Positions 6,338 through 16,166 of a DNA stretch of 64,000 bases are shown piece by piece. Position 1 is the stretch's first letter; each line of letters opens with the position of its first letter. The notes beneath the pieces were generated by a model that did not search any database, was not told the origin of the DNA, and saw nothing but the letters and a program-made list of their open reading frames with translations. The DNA is from Gordonia paraffinivorans NBRC 108238. GTDB taxonomy: Bacteria > Actinomycetota > Actinomycetes > Mycobacteriales > Mycobacteriaceae. The position numbers and the translations under genes were made by a program. The stretch is taken from positions 1-64,000 of the forward strand of contig NZ_BAOQ01000013.1 in the NCBI RefSeq assembly GCF_000344155.1, written 5' to 3'.

Positions 6338-6438
6338 CCATCGCCGACAGGCCGTTCGCCGCGCGCTCGTCGTCCTCCCCGATCTTCGCGGAGAACCCTG
6401 TCGTGCACCTGTCGGCAGCTCTTGCCCGGCAGCGTCAC

Positions 6439-7368
6439 TCATCGCGCCGACGACTCTCGCCCTTCTCCCACATGGCGGTCGAGGAAGTTGATCTGGTCGG
6501 CGATGATGGTGTCGAAATACGGATCGAGATAAGGCTCGAAGTGCGCACAGTCGTAGGTGTGGACTTCGCCCTTCCGAATGCGGCGCGCCACCGCCTGGGC
6601 CTTGTCGATCGGCGTCACGTCGTCCCTCGCGGCGAGTTGCACCAGCACCGGGATGTCGATGTCGGCTGCGTACCGCCCGGGCGAATAGAACGGAACGCGC
6701 AACGCGATCCGCGCGGCCACATCGTTTTCGGCGAGGAGTTCCTCACGCATGCCCCCCATCCGCTCGACCTGCTCGTAGGCGCCGGGCGAGGTCATCATCG
6801 CGAAGTCGCCGGGGCGTCCGACCGCCGCCACCCGATACGGCTCGCGGCCTGTCCACGCCCGGATCTGATCCCGTACCCCGGCGATGATCAGGCGACTCAC
6901 CAGCGCCGGAGACTGGGAGAACGCCGATGCCGGCCCGCTCACGTGCGGCACCTGCACGATCGCAGCCGCCAGACCCCGATCACGGGCGGCCAACCGCAAG
7001 ACGTGCCCACCGGCGAAGGACGTCCCCCATGCCACGACGCGACGCGTGTCGACCCAATCGAGGCTGCGGGCATAGGCGATCGCGGCATCCCAGTCGGCGT
7101 GCTGCTCGGCGAGGTCGAGCACACGCCTTGGCGACCCGTCGCTCGCACCCCAATGCCGGTAGTCGAAGACGAGCGCGGCGTAACCGGCCTGCGCGAACTT
7201 CGACGCGTAGGCGTCGAGTCGCAACTCGCGGAATGCGGCGAAACCGTGGGCCAGCACGACGATCGGAGGATTCACGACACCATCCGGCCGGTAGAGCCAG
7301 GCGGCACACCGGGCGTCGCCGGAGGTGAACCAGACATCGGACCGGACATAGCTGAACTGACGTGACAT
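6439..7368 (-). CDS. alpha/beta hydrolase
   Basis: This 309-residue protein has the alpha/beta hydrolase layout: oxyanion loop AHGFAAFRE, nucleophile elbow WGTSFAGGH with Ser in GxSxG, an acid in ARDDVTP and a late His in DCAHFEPY. It resembles the X-Pro dipeptidyl-peptidase-like and dienelactone-hydrolase-like group; substrate unknown. It is transcribed divergently from a TetR regulator with two palindromic sites in the 97-bp gap, so TetR control is likely. The ATG at 7368 is preferred; longer frames would run through the operators. Confidence 0.85.
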   Translation of the reverse strand: MSRQFSYVRSDVWFTSGDARCAAWLYRPDGVVNPPIVVLAHGFAAFRELRLDAYASKFAQAGYAALVFDYRHWGASDGSPRRVLDLAEQHADWDAAIAYARSLDWVDTRRVVAWGTSFAGGHVLRLAARDRGLAAAIVQVPHVSGPASAFSQSPALVSRLIIAGVRDQIRAWTGREPYRVAAVGRPGDFAMMTSPGAYEQVERMGGMREELLAENDVAARIALRVPFYSPGRYAADIDIPVLVQLAARDDVTPIDKAQAVARRIRKGEVHTYDCAHFEPYLDPYFDTIIADQINFLDRHVGEGRESSAR

Positions 7369-7392
7369 GATGAGAGCCTTCGACGGGGTATC

Positions 7393-7437
7393 TTGAATGA
7401 CGTTCAACACGGTAACAGCGTCTTGAACACCATTCAA
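7393..7437. promoter_or_regulatory. twin operator-like palindromes for the TetR regulator
   Basis: TTGAATGACGTTCAA (7393-7407) and TTGAACACCATTCAA (7423-7437) are two 15-bp palindromes with identical TTGAA/TTCAA arms. Their centres (7400 and 7430) are 30 bp apart, nearly three helical turns, putting both on the same face of the DNA. They sit between the divergent hydrolase and TetR starts. Confidence 0.75.
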
Positions 7438-7465
7438 GAGACTCGCACGGAGGTGACCGCTTCAG

Positions 7466-8062
7466 ATGGCGCGGAACAGGAGGCCGCAGGCCGCCGACGA
7501 GAAGCGGGAGGAGATCGTCACCGCCGCGCGCAGGCTGTTCCTCGAGAACGGATACGACGCGACGTCGATGAGCAGGCTGGCCAAGGAAGCCGGGGTCGCG
7601 GCCAACACGATCTACTGGTACTTCGAGGACAAGGACGACGTCCTCGTCGCGGTGCTGTCCGCCGTCATGGCGGACGTCTGGCCGATGTACCAGGCGGTCG
7701 CGAGCGAGCCGATCTCCGAACGGGTTCTGTGGATCGTGCGGCGGCTCACCGAGATGCGAAGTCTCGTGACGACAGTCCACGCCCGGGTGCCGCATTCACC
7801 CAAGGTGGCGGAGTGGCACAACAACTTTCACGTGCTCACCAGCGTCCTGTTCCGAGCGGAGCTGGAGGCGGCAGGTGTCTCCCCGGAGACCGTCGACGCA
7901 GAGGTGATGATCGCCGTGTTCACCGTCGAAGGACTGCTGATGCACACGGCCGACGAGAACGAGCAACGCACCGTGTGCCAGACGCTGGCCTCGCGGTGGC
8001 CGTCGGCCGCCGATCAGTCGCCGCGGTCTTCAGATCACAACGCGACCGAGCGTCGTGAGTAG
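7466..8062 (+). CDS. TetR-family transcriptional regulator
   Basis: A 198-residue protein with the usual N-terminal TetR helix-turn-helix (residues 13-58: REEIVTAARRLFLENGYDAT, then MSRLAKEAGVAANTIYWYFE) and a divergent ligand-binding C-terminal half. Family members are dimers that repress until a small ligand binds. Position and the twin palindromes upstream indicate autoregulation and control of the divergent hydrolase. The ligand is unknown. Confidence 0.9.
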   Translation: MARNRRPQAADEKREEIVTAARRLFLENGYDATSMSRLAKEAGVAANTIYWYFEDKDDVLVAVLSAVMADVWPMYQAVASEPISERVLWIVRRLTEMRSLVTTVHARVPHSPKVAEWHNNFHVLTSVLFRAELEAAGVSPETVDAEVMIAVFTVEGLLMHTADENEQRTVCQTLASRWPSAADQSPRSSDHNATERRE

Positions 8063-8127
8063 CGGAAACCCGTCGATGTGACGGACGTCGGCTCGCCCCC
8101 GCCATGACCCGCCGACCCCCGCGGGCG

Positions 8128-8931
8128 TCACCGGTGTTCGAGGATCGCGGCGCGCAGTGCCGCCGTGACGGCGGCCGGGTTGTCGACGCTCATCAGGTGC
8201 CCGGCGTCCGGGATCGTCCGGTAGGTGACGTCGGGCAGTCCGTCGACGATCATCTGCGCCGCCTTCTCCGGGCACAGGGCGTCCTGCGTCGCGGCGATCA
8301 CGTCGACGTGCTGGGTGATCTCGCCCAATCGCGGCGTCAGCGGGCGCTCCCGCAGTGTGGACATCGCCTGCGCGACGTTGGTGTACCCCGCGCCGTCGCC
8401 CACCGCCTCCAGGCGCATCTCGGTGAGCTCGTCGACCCGGCCGGTCGCCGCGACGATGCCCGCCGCGGTGTCCTGGCGCATGGCCTCGTGGAACTCCCTG
8501 GTCGAGGTGTTGGCGGCCAGGGCCGCGCGACCCTGATAGAACTCGGCAGCCGCCCGCCCCACCACCGACGAGGTGCCCATCACCACGGCGCGGGTCACCA
8601 GGTCGGGACGTTCGGCGGCGGCCCACAGCACGATCGTCCCGCCGGCCGAGAAGCCGACGACGATCGCCGGACCCGACACCTCCTCGAGGAAGCCGATCAG
8701 GTCCCGGCCGAGCTGATCGACGGTGCCGTCCGCCTTCCCCAGCGTCGACGCCCCGTGACCGCGCAGGTCGTAGGCGTAGGTGTGCACCTCGGCGAGGTCG
8801 GCCTGGGCGCCCGCCCAGCTGCGACGGTCCTCGCCGAGTCCGTGGACGAAGACGACCGGCGGGAAATCCGATTCGGCCAGGCCGCTTTCGGTGTAGGCGA
8901 CCAGCACGTCGCCGACGGTCACCGTGTTCAT
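8128..8931 (-). CDS. alpha/beta hydrolase
   Basis: A 267-residue single-domain hydrolase with the oxyanion motif VFVHGLGED, nucleophile elbow GFSAGG (Ser in GxSxG), an Asp in ATQDALCPE and catalytic His in DAGHLMS. This is the group that includes haloperoxidase-like esterases and 3-oxoadipate enol-lactonases; substrate cannot be told. It follows dnaG by 49 bases in the same direction, has GGAG ahead of its ATG, and may be co-transcribed with it. Confidence 0.85.
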   Translation of the reverse strand: MNTVTVGDVLVAYTESGLAESDFPPVVFVHGLGEDRRSWAGAQADLAEVHTYAYDLRGHGASTLGKADGTVDQLGRDLIGFLEEVSGPAIVVGFSAGGTIVLWAAAERPDLVTRAVVMGTSSVVGRAAAEFYQGRAALAANTSTREFHEAMRQDTAAGIVAATGRVDELTEMRLEAVGDGAGYTNVAQAMSTLRERPLTPRLGEITQHVDVIAATQDALCPEKAAQMIVDGLPDVTYRTIPDAGHLMSVDNPAAVTAALRAAILEHR

Positions 8932-8980
8932 GTCTCCCTCATCTCCGGCAGGTCTGCCGACGTGGTCGTCTGCGGCTGCG

Positions 8981-10900
8981 TCAGCCGACGCCGGCGGACG
9001 GATCGAGTGCCTGTTCCAGCAGGCTCCGACGGTACGCCTCGAGGGCGACCAGGTCGCCGAAGACGGCGTTGTAGCCGTCGGGGTCGTCGCTCGGCGACAT
9101 CCGGCGCAGACGTGACTTGATGTCGGCGATCTGCTCGCCGACCCACACCTCCTGCAGCCGGGCGAGGACGCTGGAGATGTAGCGGGGGATGTTGTCCTCC
9201 TCGACCGGCATCGTCTCGACCGCGAGCTCGGTGACCAGCGGATCGATGACGGGATCGTCGACGGCGTTGCGCACGGCGTCGACCCAGGCCGCCCCGGAGA
9301 GACCCGACGACGTCCCGCCGACCGATGTCATCGCCTGTCGCACAATCGCATACGCGGGCTCGGTGAAACACTCGACCGGCAGCGAGTCGAAGACCGTGCC
9401 GGCGATGGCCGGGTATTGCAGCGCCGCCTTCAGGGCCTCGCGTTGCGGCCACAGCCGCGGATCGTTCGGATTGGGTCGGGCCGAGTTGGGCGCCGCCTCG
9501 GCCTCGGGACGGTTGCGCGCACCACGACCGCGGACGCGGACGGCATCGTCGACGCCCTTCGCCTTCCGGATCTTCGCACCCTCCTCGCGGACCCGGGAGA
9601 GCACCTGTCCGACCTCTTCCCAGCCGACCCAGCCGGCGAGCTGGCGCGCGTACTCGTCACGCAGCGCGACGTCGCGGATCCGCGCGACCACCGGCACCGT
9701 GTCGCGCAGCGCGTGCACGCGCCCCTCGGCGGTGTCGAGATCGTGTTCGGCGAGCAGCGCCTTGATGGCGAACTCGAACATCGGCACCCGGCGCGCGATG
9801 AGGTCGCGCACCGCGGCGTCGCCCCGGGCCTGGCGCAGCTCGCACGGGTCCATCCCCTCGGGCGCGATCGCCACGAAGGTCTGTCCCGAGATCGCCTGCT
9901 CCCCCTCGAATGCCTTGAGCGCAGCTGCTTTTCCCGCCTCGTCGCCGTCGAAGGTGTAGATGACCTCGCCGCGGAAGTACGAGTCGTCCATCATCAGGCG
10001 TCGGATCAGCGCAAGGTGTTCCTCGCCGAAGGCGGTGCCGCACGAGGCGACCGCGGTCGTCACACCGGCGAGGTGCATGGCCATCACGTCGGTGTAGCCC
10101 TCGACGACCACCACCTGATGCGACTTGGCGATGGATTTCTTCGCGTGGTCGAGGCCGAACAGCACCTGAGACTTCTTGTACAGCATGGTCTCCGGCGTGT
10201 TCATGTACTTGCCGAGGTTGTCGTCGTCGAACAGCTTGCGCGCACCGAACCCGATGATGTCGCCGCCGAGGTTGCGGATCGGCCACAGCAGTCGCCGGTG
10301 GAACCGGTCGATCGGACCCTTGCGCCCCTGCTTCGACAGTCCGGCGGCCTCGAGCTCGCTGAACTCGAAGCCCTGCGCCAGCAGCGTCTTGGTCATGGTG
10401 TCCCAGCCTGCGGGCGCGTAGCCGCAGCCAAACTTCGCGGCGGCCGCGGCGTCGAAGTCGCGTTCGGCCAGATAATCCCGCGCGGCCTGCGCCTCCGGGG
10501 TCTGCAGCTGCGCCTGGTAGAACTTCGCCGCGGCCGCGTTGGCCGCGACCAGCCGGGCGCGCGTGCCGCGGTCGCGCTTGATCGCGGTGCCGCCGCCCTC
10601 GTAGTTGATCCGGTAACCGATGCGATCGGCGAGTTGCTCGACGGCCTCGACGAAGCTGATGTGTTCCTGCTTCTGCAGGAAGCTGTAGACGTCGCCGCCC
10701 TCCCCGCAGCCGAAGCAGTGGAAGTGCCCGTGATTGGGGCGGACGTGGAACGACGGGGTCTTCTCGTCGTGGAACGGGCAGAGTCCCTTCAGGCTGTCGG
10801 CACCGGCGCGGCGCAGGGCGACGTATTCCCCGACGATGTCCTCGATCCTCGTCTGCTCACGGATCGCCGTGATGTCACGATCGGGAATGCGTCCTGCCAC
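8981..10900 (-). CDS. dnaG: DNA primase
   Basis: DnaG makes RNA primers for Okazaki fragments. The protein is 639 residues from the GTG at 10900, the usual mycobacterial length. It has the N-terminal CHC2 zinc domain (CPFHDEKTPSFHV ... HCFGCGEGGD), the TOPRIM core with EGYTDVMAMH and the acidic TFDGDEAGKAA motif, and a C-terminal helicase-binding region. The start matches the family (VAGRIPDRDI); longer frames upstream are spurious. It is followed leftward by a hydrolase and preceded by dgt, as in mycobacteria. Confidence 0.97.
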   Translation of the reverse strand: MAGRIPDRDITAIREQTRIEDIVGEYVALRRAGADSLKGLCPFHDEKTPSFHVRPNHGHFHCFGCGEGGDVYSFLQKQEHISFVEAVEQLADRIGYRINYEGGGTAIKRDRGTRARLVAANAAAAKFYQAQLQTPEAQAARDYLAERDFDAAAAAKFGCGYAPAGWDTMTKTLLAQGFEFSELEAAGLSKQGRKGPIDRFHRRLLWPIRNLGGDIIGFGARKLFDDDNLGKYMNTPETMLYKKSQVLFGLDHAKKSIAKSHQVVVVEGYTDVMAMHLAGVTTAVASCGTAFGEEHLALIRRLMMDDSYFRGEVIYTFDGDEAGKAAALKAFEGEQAISGQTFVAIAPEGMDPCELRQARGDAAVRDLIARRVPMFEFAIKALLAEHDLDTAEGRVHALRDTVPVVARIRDVALRDEYARQLAGWVGWEEVGQVLSRVREEGAKIRKAKGVDDAVRVRGRGARNRPEAEAAPNSARPNPNDPRLWPQREALKAALQYPAIAGTVFDSLPVECFTEPAYAIVRQAMTSVGGTSSGLSGAAWVDAVRNAVDDPVIDPLVTELAVETMPVEEDNIPRYISSVLARLQEVWVGEQIADIKSRLRRMSPSDDPDGYNAVFGDLVALEAYRRSLLEQALDPSAGVG

Positions 10901-11071
10901 GCGTCCAGTGTAGTGACGTCGCGAGGCCGATCCGCCCTGGCTCTTGTCCCGGCGATACCGCCCCTGCAATCGACCCGGAAGAAGCCCCACGCGGGAACAC
11001 ACGACGGCGTCGACGCCGCCGTGTGGAGGGGCGTTCTTCAGGGCGCAGCTCAGTGCTCGCACGGCCCCCGA

Positions 11072-12385
11072 CTACCCGAGGTGCGCCTGCGCTCCCGAGT
11101 TCTGCTTGTCGGTGCGCTCGAGGCGGCCCTCGGTCATCGACGCGATCTGGTCGACGATGACCCGCATGCGCGCGGCGTCGTCCTCGGCCTCTTTCCACCA
11201 CGGCACGAAGATCGGGTCGAGCCCGCCGGGCGCGGCCTCGACGAGCCAGTTGGCGACGCGGTGGATGCGCTCACGCTGGCGCTGCTGGGTCGCCTTGTGC
11301 CGCTCGTTGGAGAAGATGAACCGCAGCGCAAGGGTTTTCAGCATCGACACCTCGGCGGCGATCAGCGCCGGAACCTCGAGGTCGGCGCTGTACCGCGACA
11401 CCGGGCGGTCGCCCACCACCGCACGCGTGCCGGTGATGGCGGCCGACGCGAATCGGCCGATGAGCTCGCTGGTGAGGCGCTTGAGCGCGACGTAGGAGTC
11501 GAGCGTGCCGTCGAAGACGCCGACCGCGCGCACGATGTCCATCCGGTGCAGCCGTTGCGCGGCGTCGATGAGCGCCTCGGGATCGAGCCCGGGGAACTCC
11601 TTGACCCCGATCTCGGCGAGCGCGCGCTGGTCCTGCGGATCGCCGAGGGTGCGCAGGTCGATGCGACCGCCGATCACGCCGTCCTCGAGATCGTGCACCG
11701 AGTAGGCGACATCGTCGGACCAGTCCATGATCTGGGCCTCGATGCAGCGTCGGGTGTCCGGGGCGTTGCGCCGGATCCAACCGAGCATCGCCGCGTCGTC
11801 CTCGTAGGCGCCGAATTTGCCGCCCGGTGTGCGACGCGTCCACGGGTACTTGAGGGTGGCGTCGAGGGAGGCGCGGGTCAGGTTGAGGCCGACGCTACGC
11901 CCGTCGGCATCGAGCAGCTTCGGTTCGAGCCGGGTGAGGATGCGCAGGTTCTGCGCGTTGCCCTCGAAGCCGCCGCAGTCGGCGGCCACCTCGTCGAGGG
12001 CGCGTTCGCCGTTGTGCCCGTAGGGCGGATGGCCGATGTCGTGGGCGAGTCCCGCGAGCTCGACGAGGTCGGGCTCGGCGCCGAGGCCGATCGCGATGCC
12101 CCGGCCGATCTGCCCCACCTCCAGCGAGTGGGTCAGGCGGGTGCGCGGCGTGTCGCCCTCGCGGGGGCCGACCACCTGGGTCTTGTCGGCCAGGCGCCGC
12201 AGGGCGGCACAGTGCAGCACGCGAGCGCGGTCGCGCGCGAAGTCACTGCGGTGGTCCGTCCGGGTTCCGGGCAGGCTGGCGACCTTGGCGGCCTCGGGGA
12301 CGACACGTTCGACGGCCTCTTCCCCGTAGGCGGCCATGGGCGGCAGCGTGTGACCCGCGCCCGCGGTGGGTGGGGTGTCAGTCAA
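11072..12385 (-). CDS. dgt: dGTP triphosphohydrolase (dGTPase-like HD protein)
   Basis: The protein splits dNTPs into deoxynucleoside and triphosphate. It has the HD-domain metal ligands (H in [10 protein letters not shown] in [16 protein letters not shown], and D in [10 protein letters not shown]) and the family start motif [13 protein letters not shown]. The frame opens with TTG at 12385, overlapping the cold-shock gene stop; a later ATG at 12337 is a possible true start, since the first 17 residues are not conserved. It lies upstream of dnaG, 171 bases away, in the same order as in mycobacteria. Confidence 0.93.
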   Translation of the reverse strand: MTDTPPTAGAGHTLPPMAAYGEEAVERVVPEAAKVASLPGTRTDHRSDFARDRARVLHCAALRRLADKTQVVGPREGDTPRTRLTHSLEVGQIGRGIAIGLGAEPDLVELAGLAHDIGHPPYGHNGERALDEVAADCGGFEGNAQNLRILTRLEPKLLDADGRSVGLNLTRASLDATLKYPWTRRTPGGKFGAYEDDAAMLGWIRRNAPDTRRCIEAQIMDWSDDVAYSVHDLEDGVIGGRIDLRTLGDPQDQRALAEIGVKEFPGLDPEALIDAAQRLHRMDIVRAVGVFDGTLDSYVALKRLTSELIGRFASAAITGTRAVVGDRPVSRYSADLEVPALIAAEVSMLKTLALRFIFSNERHKATQQRQRERIHRVANWLVEAAPGGLDPIFVPWWKEAEDDAARMRVIVDQIASMTEGRLERTDKQNSGAQAHLG

Positions 12386-12842
12386 GCACCCAGCCCCGGC
12401 CGACGGCGAAGTCGGTGATCCGCTGCCGGATCGCCACGATCTGACGGGCGGTCAGGTCGTCGTCGGCGTCGAGGAGCAGTTCGGTGAGCTCCTCGGTGAA
12501 CGCAGCCGCATCTAGACCACCGCGCTGGCGGCGTCCGCCGCGCTCGTCGTGACGGTGCCCACGGCCGTGGTGATCGTCGCGACGATGCGGGCGCGAGCCA
12601 CCTGCCGAGTCGTCGGCAGGAGCCTCTTCGGTCACCTCGACGTTGACCGCCTTGGAGCCCCGATCGGTCTCCTCGATGTCGAAGGACACCTTGGCGCCGG
12701 GACGCAGCGAGTCCTCGTCGATGTTGATGTCGTTGATGTGCAAGAACACATCGGCGCCGCCCTCTTCGGGCGCGAGGAATCCGAATCCCCGATTCGGGTC
12801 GTAATGGACGACTTTCCCGCTGACAGCCACGACTCCACTCAC
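12378..12842 (-). CDS. cold-shock domain protein with a His/Arg-rich linker and C-terminal helical tail
   Basis: The first 70 residues are a cold-shock domain with RNP1-like [10 protein letters not shown] and RNP2-like DVFLHIND motifs that bind single-stranded nucleic acid. A linker rich in His, Arg, Asp and Gly follows (about residues 80-108), then a 45-residue helical tail. At 154 residues it is about twice the length of a simple Csp, like the two-part cold-shock proteins of mycobacteria. GTG at 12842 is taken as start; GTG at 12830 is an alternative. Its stop overlaps dgt. Confidence 0.9.
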   Translation of the reverse strand: MSGVVAVSGKVVHYDPNRGFGFLAPEEGGADVFLHINDINIDEDSLRPGAKVSFDIEETDRGSKAVNVEVTEEAPADDSAGGSRPHRRDDHHGRGHRHDERGGRRQRGGLDAAAFTEELTELLLDADDDLTARQIVAIRQRITDFAVGRGWVLD

Positions 12843-12910
12843 TCTCTCGTCGCGTTCGGAACGGACCCCGTGTCCTGTCGACGCGACAACTCGTCCTCAA
12901 TTGTGACAGA

Positions 12911-12942
12911 CGACCGCCGGTCGCGAGAACCGCCGGCGGTCG
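12911..12942. terminator. GC-rich hairpin after glyS
   Basis: CGACCGCCGG (12911-12920) pairs with CCGGCGGTCG (12933-12942) around a 12-base loop, 36 bases beyond the glyS stop. It lacks a U-run, as many actinobacterial terminators do. Confidence 0.55.
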
Positions 12943-12977
12943 GCCGTCGGGGATCGTCGACCGAAGTCGACCGTGCG

Positions 12978-14363
12978 TCAGGCGCCGAGCAGCTTGCCGC
13001 CGAGGTACTCCGAGACCTTGTCGAGTGCCACGCGCTCCTGGCTCATGGTGTCGCGCTCGCGCACGGTCACGGCCTGGTCGTCGAGGGTGTCGAAGTCGAC
13101 GGTCACGCAGAACGGCGTGCCGACCTCGTCCTGGCGGCGGTAGCGCTTGCCGATGCCCTGCGCGTCGTCGAACTCGACGTTCCAGTTCTTGCGCAGCTCG
13201 GCGGCGAGGTCGCGGGCCTTCGGCGAGAGCTTCTCGTTGCGCGACAGCGGCAGCACGGCGACCTTGATCGGCGCGAGCCGGCGGTCGAGACGCAGCACGG
13301 TGCGGGTGTCGGTGCCGCCCTTGGCGTTCGGCACTTCCTCCTCGGTGTAGGCGTCGCACAGGAACGCCATCAGCGAGCGGGTCAGGCCGGCCGCGGGCTC
13401 GATGACGTACGGGGTGTACCGCTCGCCGGTCGCCTGGTCGAAGTACGACAGGTCCTCACCGGAGTGCTTGCTGTGCGTCGACAGGTCGAAGTCGGTGCGG
13501 TTGGCGACACCCTCGAGCTCGCCCCACGGGTTGCCGGTGAAGCCGAACTTGTACTCGACGTCGACGGTCCGCTTGGAGTAGTGGGACAGCTTCTCCTTGG
13601 GGTGCTCGTACAGCCGCAGGTTCTCCGGGTCGATGCCGAGCTCGACGTACCAGTTGAAACGCTGGTCGATCCAGTACTGGTGCCACTCTTCATCCTCACC
13701 CGGCTTGACGAAGAACTCCATCTCCATCTGCTCGAACTCGCGGGTACGGAAGATGAAGTTGCCCGGGGTGATCTCGTTGCGGAAGCTCTTGCCGATCTGG
13801 GCGATGCCGAACGGCGGCTTCTTGCGCGCGGTGGTCATCACGTTCTTGAAGTTCACGAAGATGCCCTGCGCGGTCTCCGGGCGGAGGTAGTGCAGGCCCT
13901 CCTCGTCGTCGACCGGACCGAGGTAGGTCTTCATCAGGCCGCTGAACGGCTTGGGCTCGGTCCACTTGCCGGGCTGGCCGGTCTCCGGGTCGTTGATGTC
14001 GGCGAGGCCGTTGGCCGGCGGGTGGCCGTGCTTGGCCTCGTACGCCTCGATCAGGTGGTCGGCGCGGTAGCGCTTGTGGGTGTAGAGCGACTCGACGAGC
14101 GGGTCGCTGAACACCTCGACGTGGCCGGAGGCCTCCCAGACCTGACGCGGCAGGATGACCGACGAATCGAGGCCGACCACGTCCTCACGGCTGGTGACCA
14201 TGGTCCGCCACCACTGCCGCTTGATGTTCTCCTTCAGCTCGACGCCGAGGGGGCCGTAGTCCCAGGCCGACTTGGTGCCGCCGTAGATCTCACCGCACTG
14301 GTAGACCAGACCCCGGCGCTTGGCGAGGTTGACGACGGATTCCACTTTGGACTGGGCGGCCAC
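12978..14363 (-). CDS. glyS: glycyl-tRNA synthetase
   Basis: The dimeric class II enzyme that charges tRNA-Gly. Class II motif 2 ([21 protein letters not shown]) and motif 3 ([12 protein letters not shown]) are clear, and the C-terminal anticodon-binding domain is present. From the GTG at 14363, with GGAGAG nine bases upstream, the protein is 461 residues, close to mycobacterial GlyS. Frames extending to 14528 give a non-conserved Arg-rich N-terminus and are rejected. It is divergent from the M28 lipoprotein gene. Confidence 0.96.
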   Translation of the reverse strand: MAAQSKVESVVNLAKRRGLVYQCGEIYGGTKSAWDYGPLGVELKENIKRQWWRTMVTSREDVVGLDSSVILPRQVWEASGHVEVFSDPLVESLYTHKRYRADHLIEAYEAKHGHPPANGLADINDPETGQPGKWTEPKPFSGLMKTYLGPVDDEEGLHYLRPETAQGIFVNFKNVMTTARKKPPFGIAQIGKSFRNEITPGNFIFRTREFEQMEMEFFVKPGEDEEWHQYWIDQRFNWYVELGIDPENLRLYEHPKEKLSHYSKRTVDVEYKFGFTGNPWGELEGVANRTDFDLSTHSKHSGEDLSYFDQATGERYTPYVIEPAAGLTRSLMAFLCDAYTEEEVPNAKGGTDTRTVLRLDRRLAPIKVAVLPLSRNEKLSPKARDLAAELRKNWNVEFDDAQGIGKRYRRQDEVGTPFCVTVDFDTLDDQAVTVRERDTMSQERVALDKVSEYLGGKLLGA

Positions 14364-14562
14364 GGTTAACTGCTCTCCACGGGTCGGTGTTCGGCTTGTT
14401 CTGTCGGCGCTCATGCGTGGGGCGACCGATGATGAGGTCCGGCGCGCACGGCAACCCCTACAGACTACCGAGCAGGGAGAGGGTTCCCCTAAAGCAGTGC
14501 CCTCACCTGGCCGATCGCGGGGGCGCACCGGAGGTGGGGCGGCCGGGTGTCAGAGTGGCAGG

Positions 14563-16080
14563 ATGAGCCCCCGCCCCCGCGCCCGGAGACGACGCCGCCC
14601 GATGCTGCAGCTGTGGGCCGTCGCGGCCGCGGCGACGATGCTGGCCGGAGGGTGTGCGGGCGCCGGGACCGACACCGGCCGACCGGCGCCGGTCGTCGCC
14701 CCCTCGCCCCTTCCTCCGGTCGCCGAGGTGACCCCGCAGGGCCTCGCCGACGCGATCGACATCGACCGCGTGACCGCACACCTGCGCGCGCTGCAGCAGA
14801 TCGCCGACGACAACGACGGAACACGCGCGGCGGGCACCCCGGGCAACGACGCGTCGATCCACTACGTCGCGGGCCTGCTCCGGGAGGCGGGATTCGAGGT
14901 GTCGACGCCCGAGTTCTCCTACACGCGATTCACCGTCGGATCGGTGCTGTTCGCCGCCGGCGCCGGCGACGTGAAAGGGCGCATGCTCGAGTCCTCGGTG
15001 GGCACACGCGGCCCGCTGACGGCCAGGCCCGTGTCCGTCCCTGCCCGGGGGTGTGAGGCCGCGGACTTCCCCGCCGACGTCCGCGGCGCGTTCGCCGTGA
15101 TCGCCCGCGGCGAGTGCACCTTCTCCGACAAGGCGCGCAACGCGCAGTCCGCGGGAGCCGTCGGGGTCGTCATCGTCGACGACGCAGACGAGGGACTGCC
15201 CAACCTGCGCCTCGAGCCCGAGAACGTGCCGGACATACCGGTGATCGTCGTGACCCGCGCCGACGCCGGCCGGGTGGGCGGCGCCCGGGAGCTGACGCTC
15301 GACGCCGAGACCGCCACCGAGCAGATCACCACCCGCAACGTGATCGCCGAGACCCGGACCGGGGCACCCGACGACGTGGTGATGGCCGGCGCCCACCTCG
15401 ACAGCGTGAGCGCGGGCCCCGGCATCGACGACAACGGCACCGGCGCCGCCGCACTCCTCGAGACCGCACTGCGCCTGGGTTCGTCGCCGGACGTCCCGCA
15501 ACGGGTCCGGTTCGGCTTCTGGGGCGCCGAAGAGGAGTACCTGCGCGGGTCCTGGGACTACGTCGGCAACCTGAGGGCCGAGGACGTCCGCGCCATCGCG
15601 CTCTACCTCAACTTCGACATGCTCGGCTCCCCCAACGGCGGATACTTCACCTTGGACGGCGACGACTCCGCGCGTGCGGGCGGCGGCGCCGGGCCGGCCG
15701 GATCGGACGCCGTCGAACGGGTCTTCCGGAGGTTCTTCGCCGAGCGGGGCATCCCCGTGGCGGACACGGATCTCGACGGACGCTCCGACTACGCACCGTT
15801 CCTCGCGGCCGGCGTCCCGGTCGGCGGTCTGTTCTCCGGCGCCGACGGCGAGAAGTCCGAGGAGCAGGCCCGCATGTGGGGCGGGAAGGCCGGCGTGCGG
15901 TTCGACCCGAACTACCACCGCGACAGCGACACCATCGACAACGTCGACTTCGACATCCTCGCGGTGAACTCCGCCGCGGCCGCCTATGCGCTGGCCACGT
16001 ACGCGTTGTCGACGACCGGCCCCGATGGCGTCCCGCCGGTGGCCGCACGTGAGCGGACCGAGGTCGAGATCCCGGAGTGA
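14563..16080 (+). CDS. secreted lipoprotein aminopeptidase (M28 family with PA domain)
   Basis: A 505-residue protein with an Arg-rich start, a hydrophobic signal and lipobox ending LAGGC (lipid Cys31). A protease-associated (PA) domain covers roughly residues 130-255. The M28 zinc peptidase core follows, with ligand motifs AGAHLDS, GIDDNGTG, WGAEEEYLRGS, NFDMLGSPN and NYHRDSDT. It corresponds to LpqL of mycobacteria and should release N-terminal residues from peptides outside the membrane. It is divergent from glyS and 86 bases before the ArsR-type regulator. Confidence 0.9.
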   Translation: MSPRPRARRRRRPMLQLWAVAAAATMLAGGCAGAGTDTGRPAPVVAPSPLPPVAEVTPQGLADAIDIDRVTAHLRALQQIADDNDGTRAAGTPGNDASIHYVAGLLREAGFEVSTPEFSYTRFTVGSVLFAAGAGDVKGRMLESSVGTRGPLTARPVSVPARGCEAADFPADVRGAFAVIARGECTFSDKARNAQSAGAVGVVIVDDADEGLPNLRLEPENVPDIPVIVVTRADAGRVGGARELTLDAETATEQITTRNVIAETRTGAPDDVVMAGAHLDSVSAGPGIDDNGTGAAALLETALRLGSSPDVPQRVRFGFWGAEEEYLRGSWDYVGNLRAEDVRAIALYLNFDMLGSPNGGYFTLDGDDSARAGGGAGPAGSDAVERVFRRFFAERGIPVADTDLDGRSDYAPFLAAGVPVGGLFSGADGEKSEEQARMWGGKAGVRFDPNYHRDSDTIDNVDFDILAVNSAAAAYALATYALSTTGPDGVPPVAARERTEVEIPE

Positions 16081-16103
16081 TCTCCGCCCGGCGGCACCTC
16101 GGA

Positions 16104-16129
16104 TTGAAAACCATTTCCGTTAGAATGAT
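16104..16129 (+). promoter_or_regulatory. Zur/Fur-like box and promoter of the zinc regulator operon
   Basis: TTGAAAACCATTTCCGTTA followed by GAATGAT lies 38-63 bases before the ArsR-type gene. The GAAAA-C-CATTTCC core looks like an imperfect Fur/Zur-type inverted repeat, and TAGAAT within it is a plausible -10. Recognition is by eye; which regulator binds is inferred from the neighbouring genes. Confidence 0.45.
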
Positions 16130-16166
16130 CGCCAGCAGTGCCGCACGACCCGCCGGGAGGAGTGAC

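Noticed and set aside
9416-12418. Rightward 1000-codon open frame
   Set aside because: It lies antisense to dnaG and dgt, both strongly supported; its product is the Arg/His/Gly-rich, motif-free type typical of antisense frames in GC-rich DNA.
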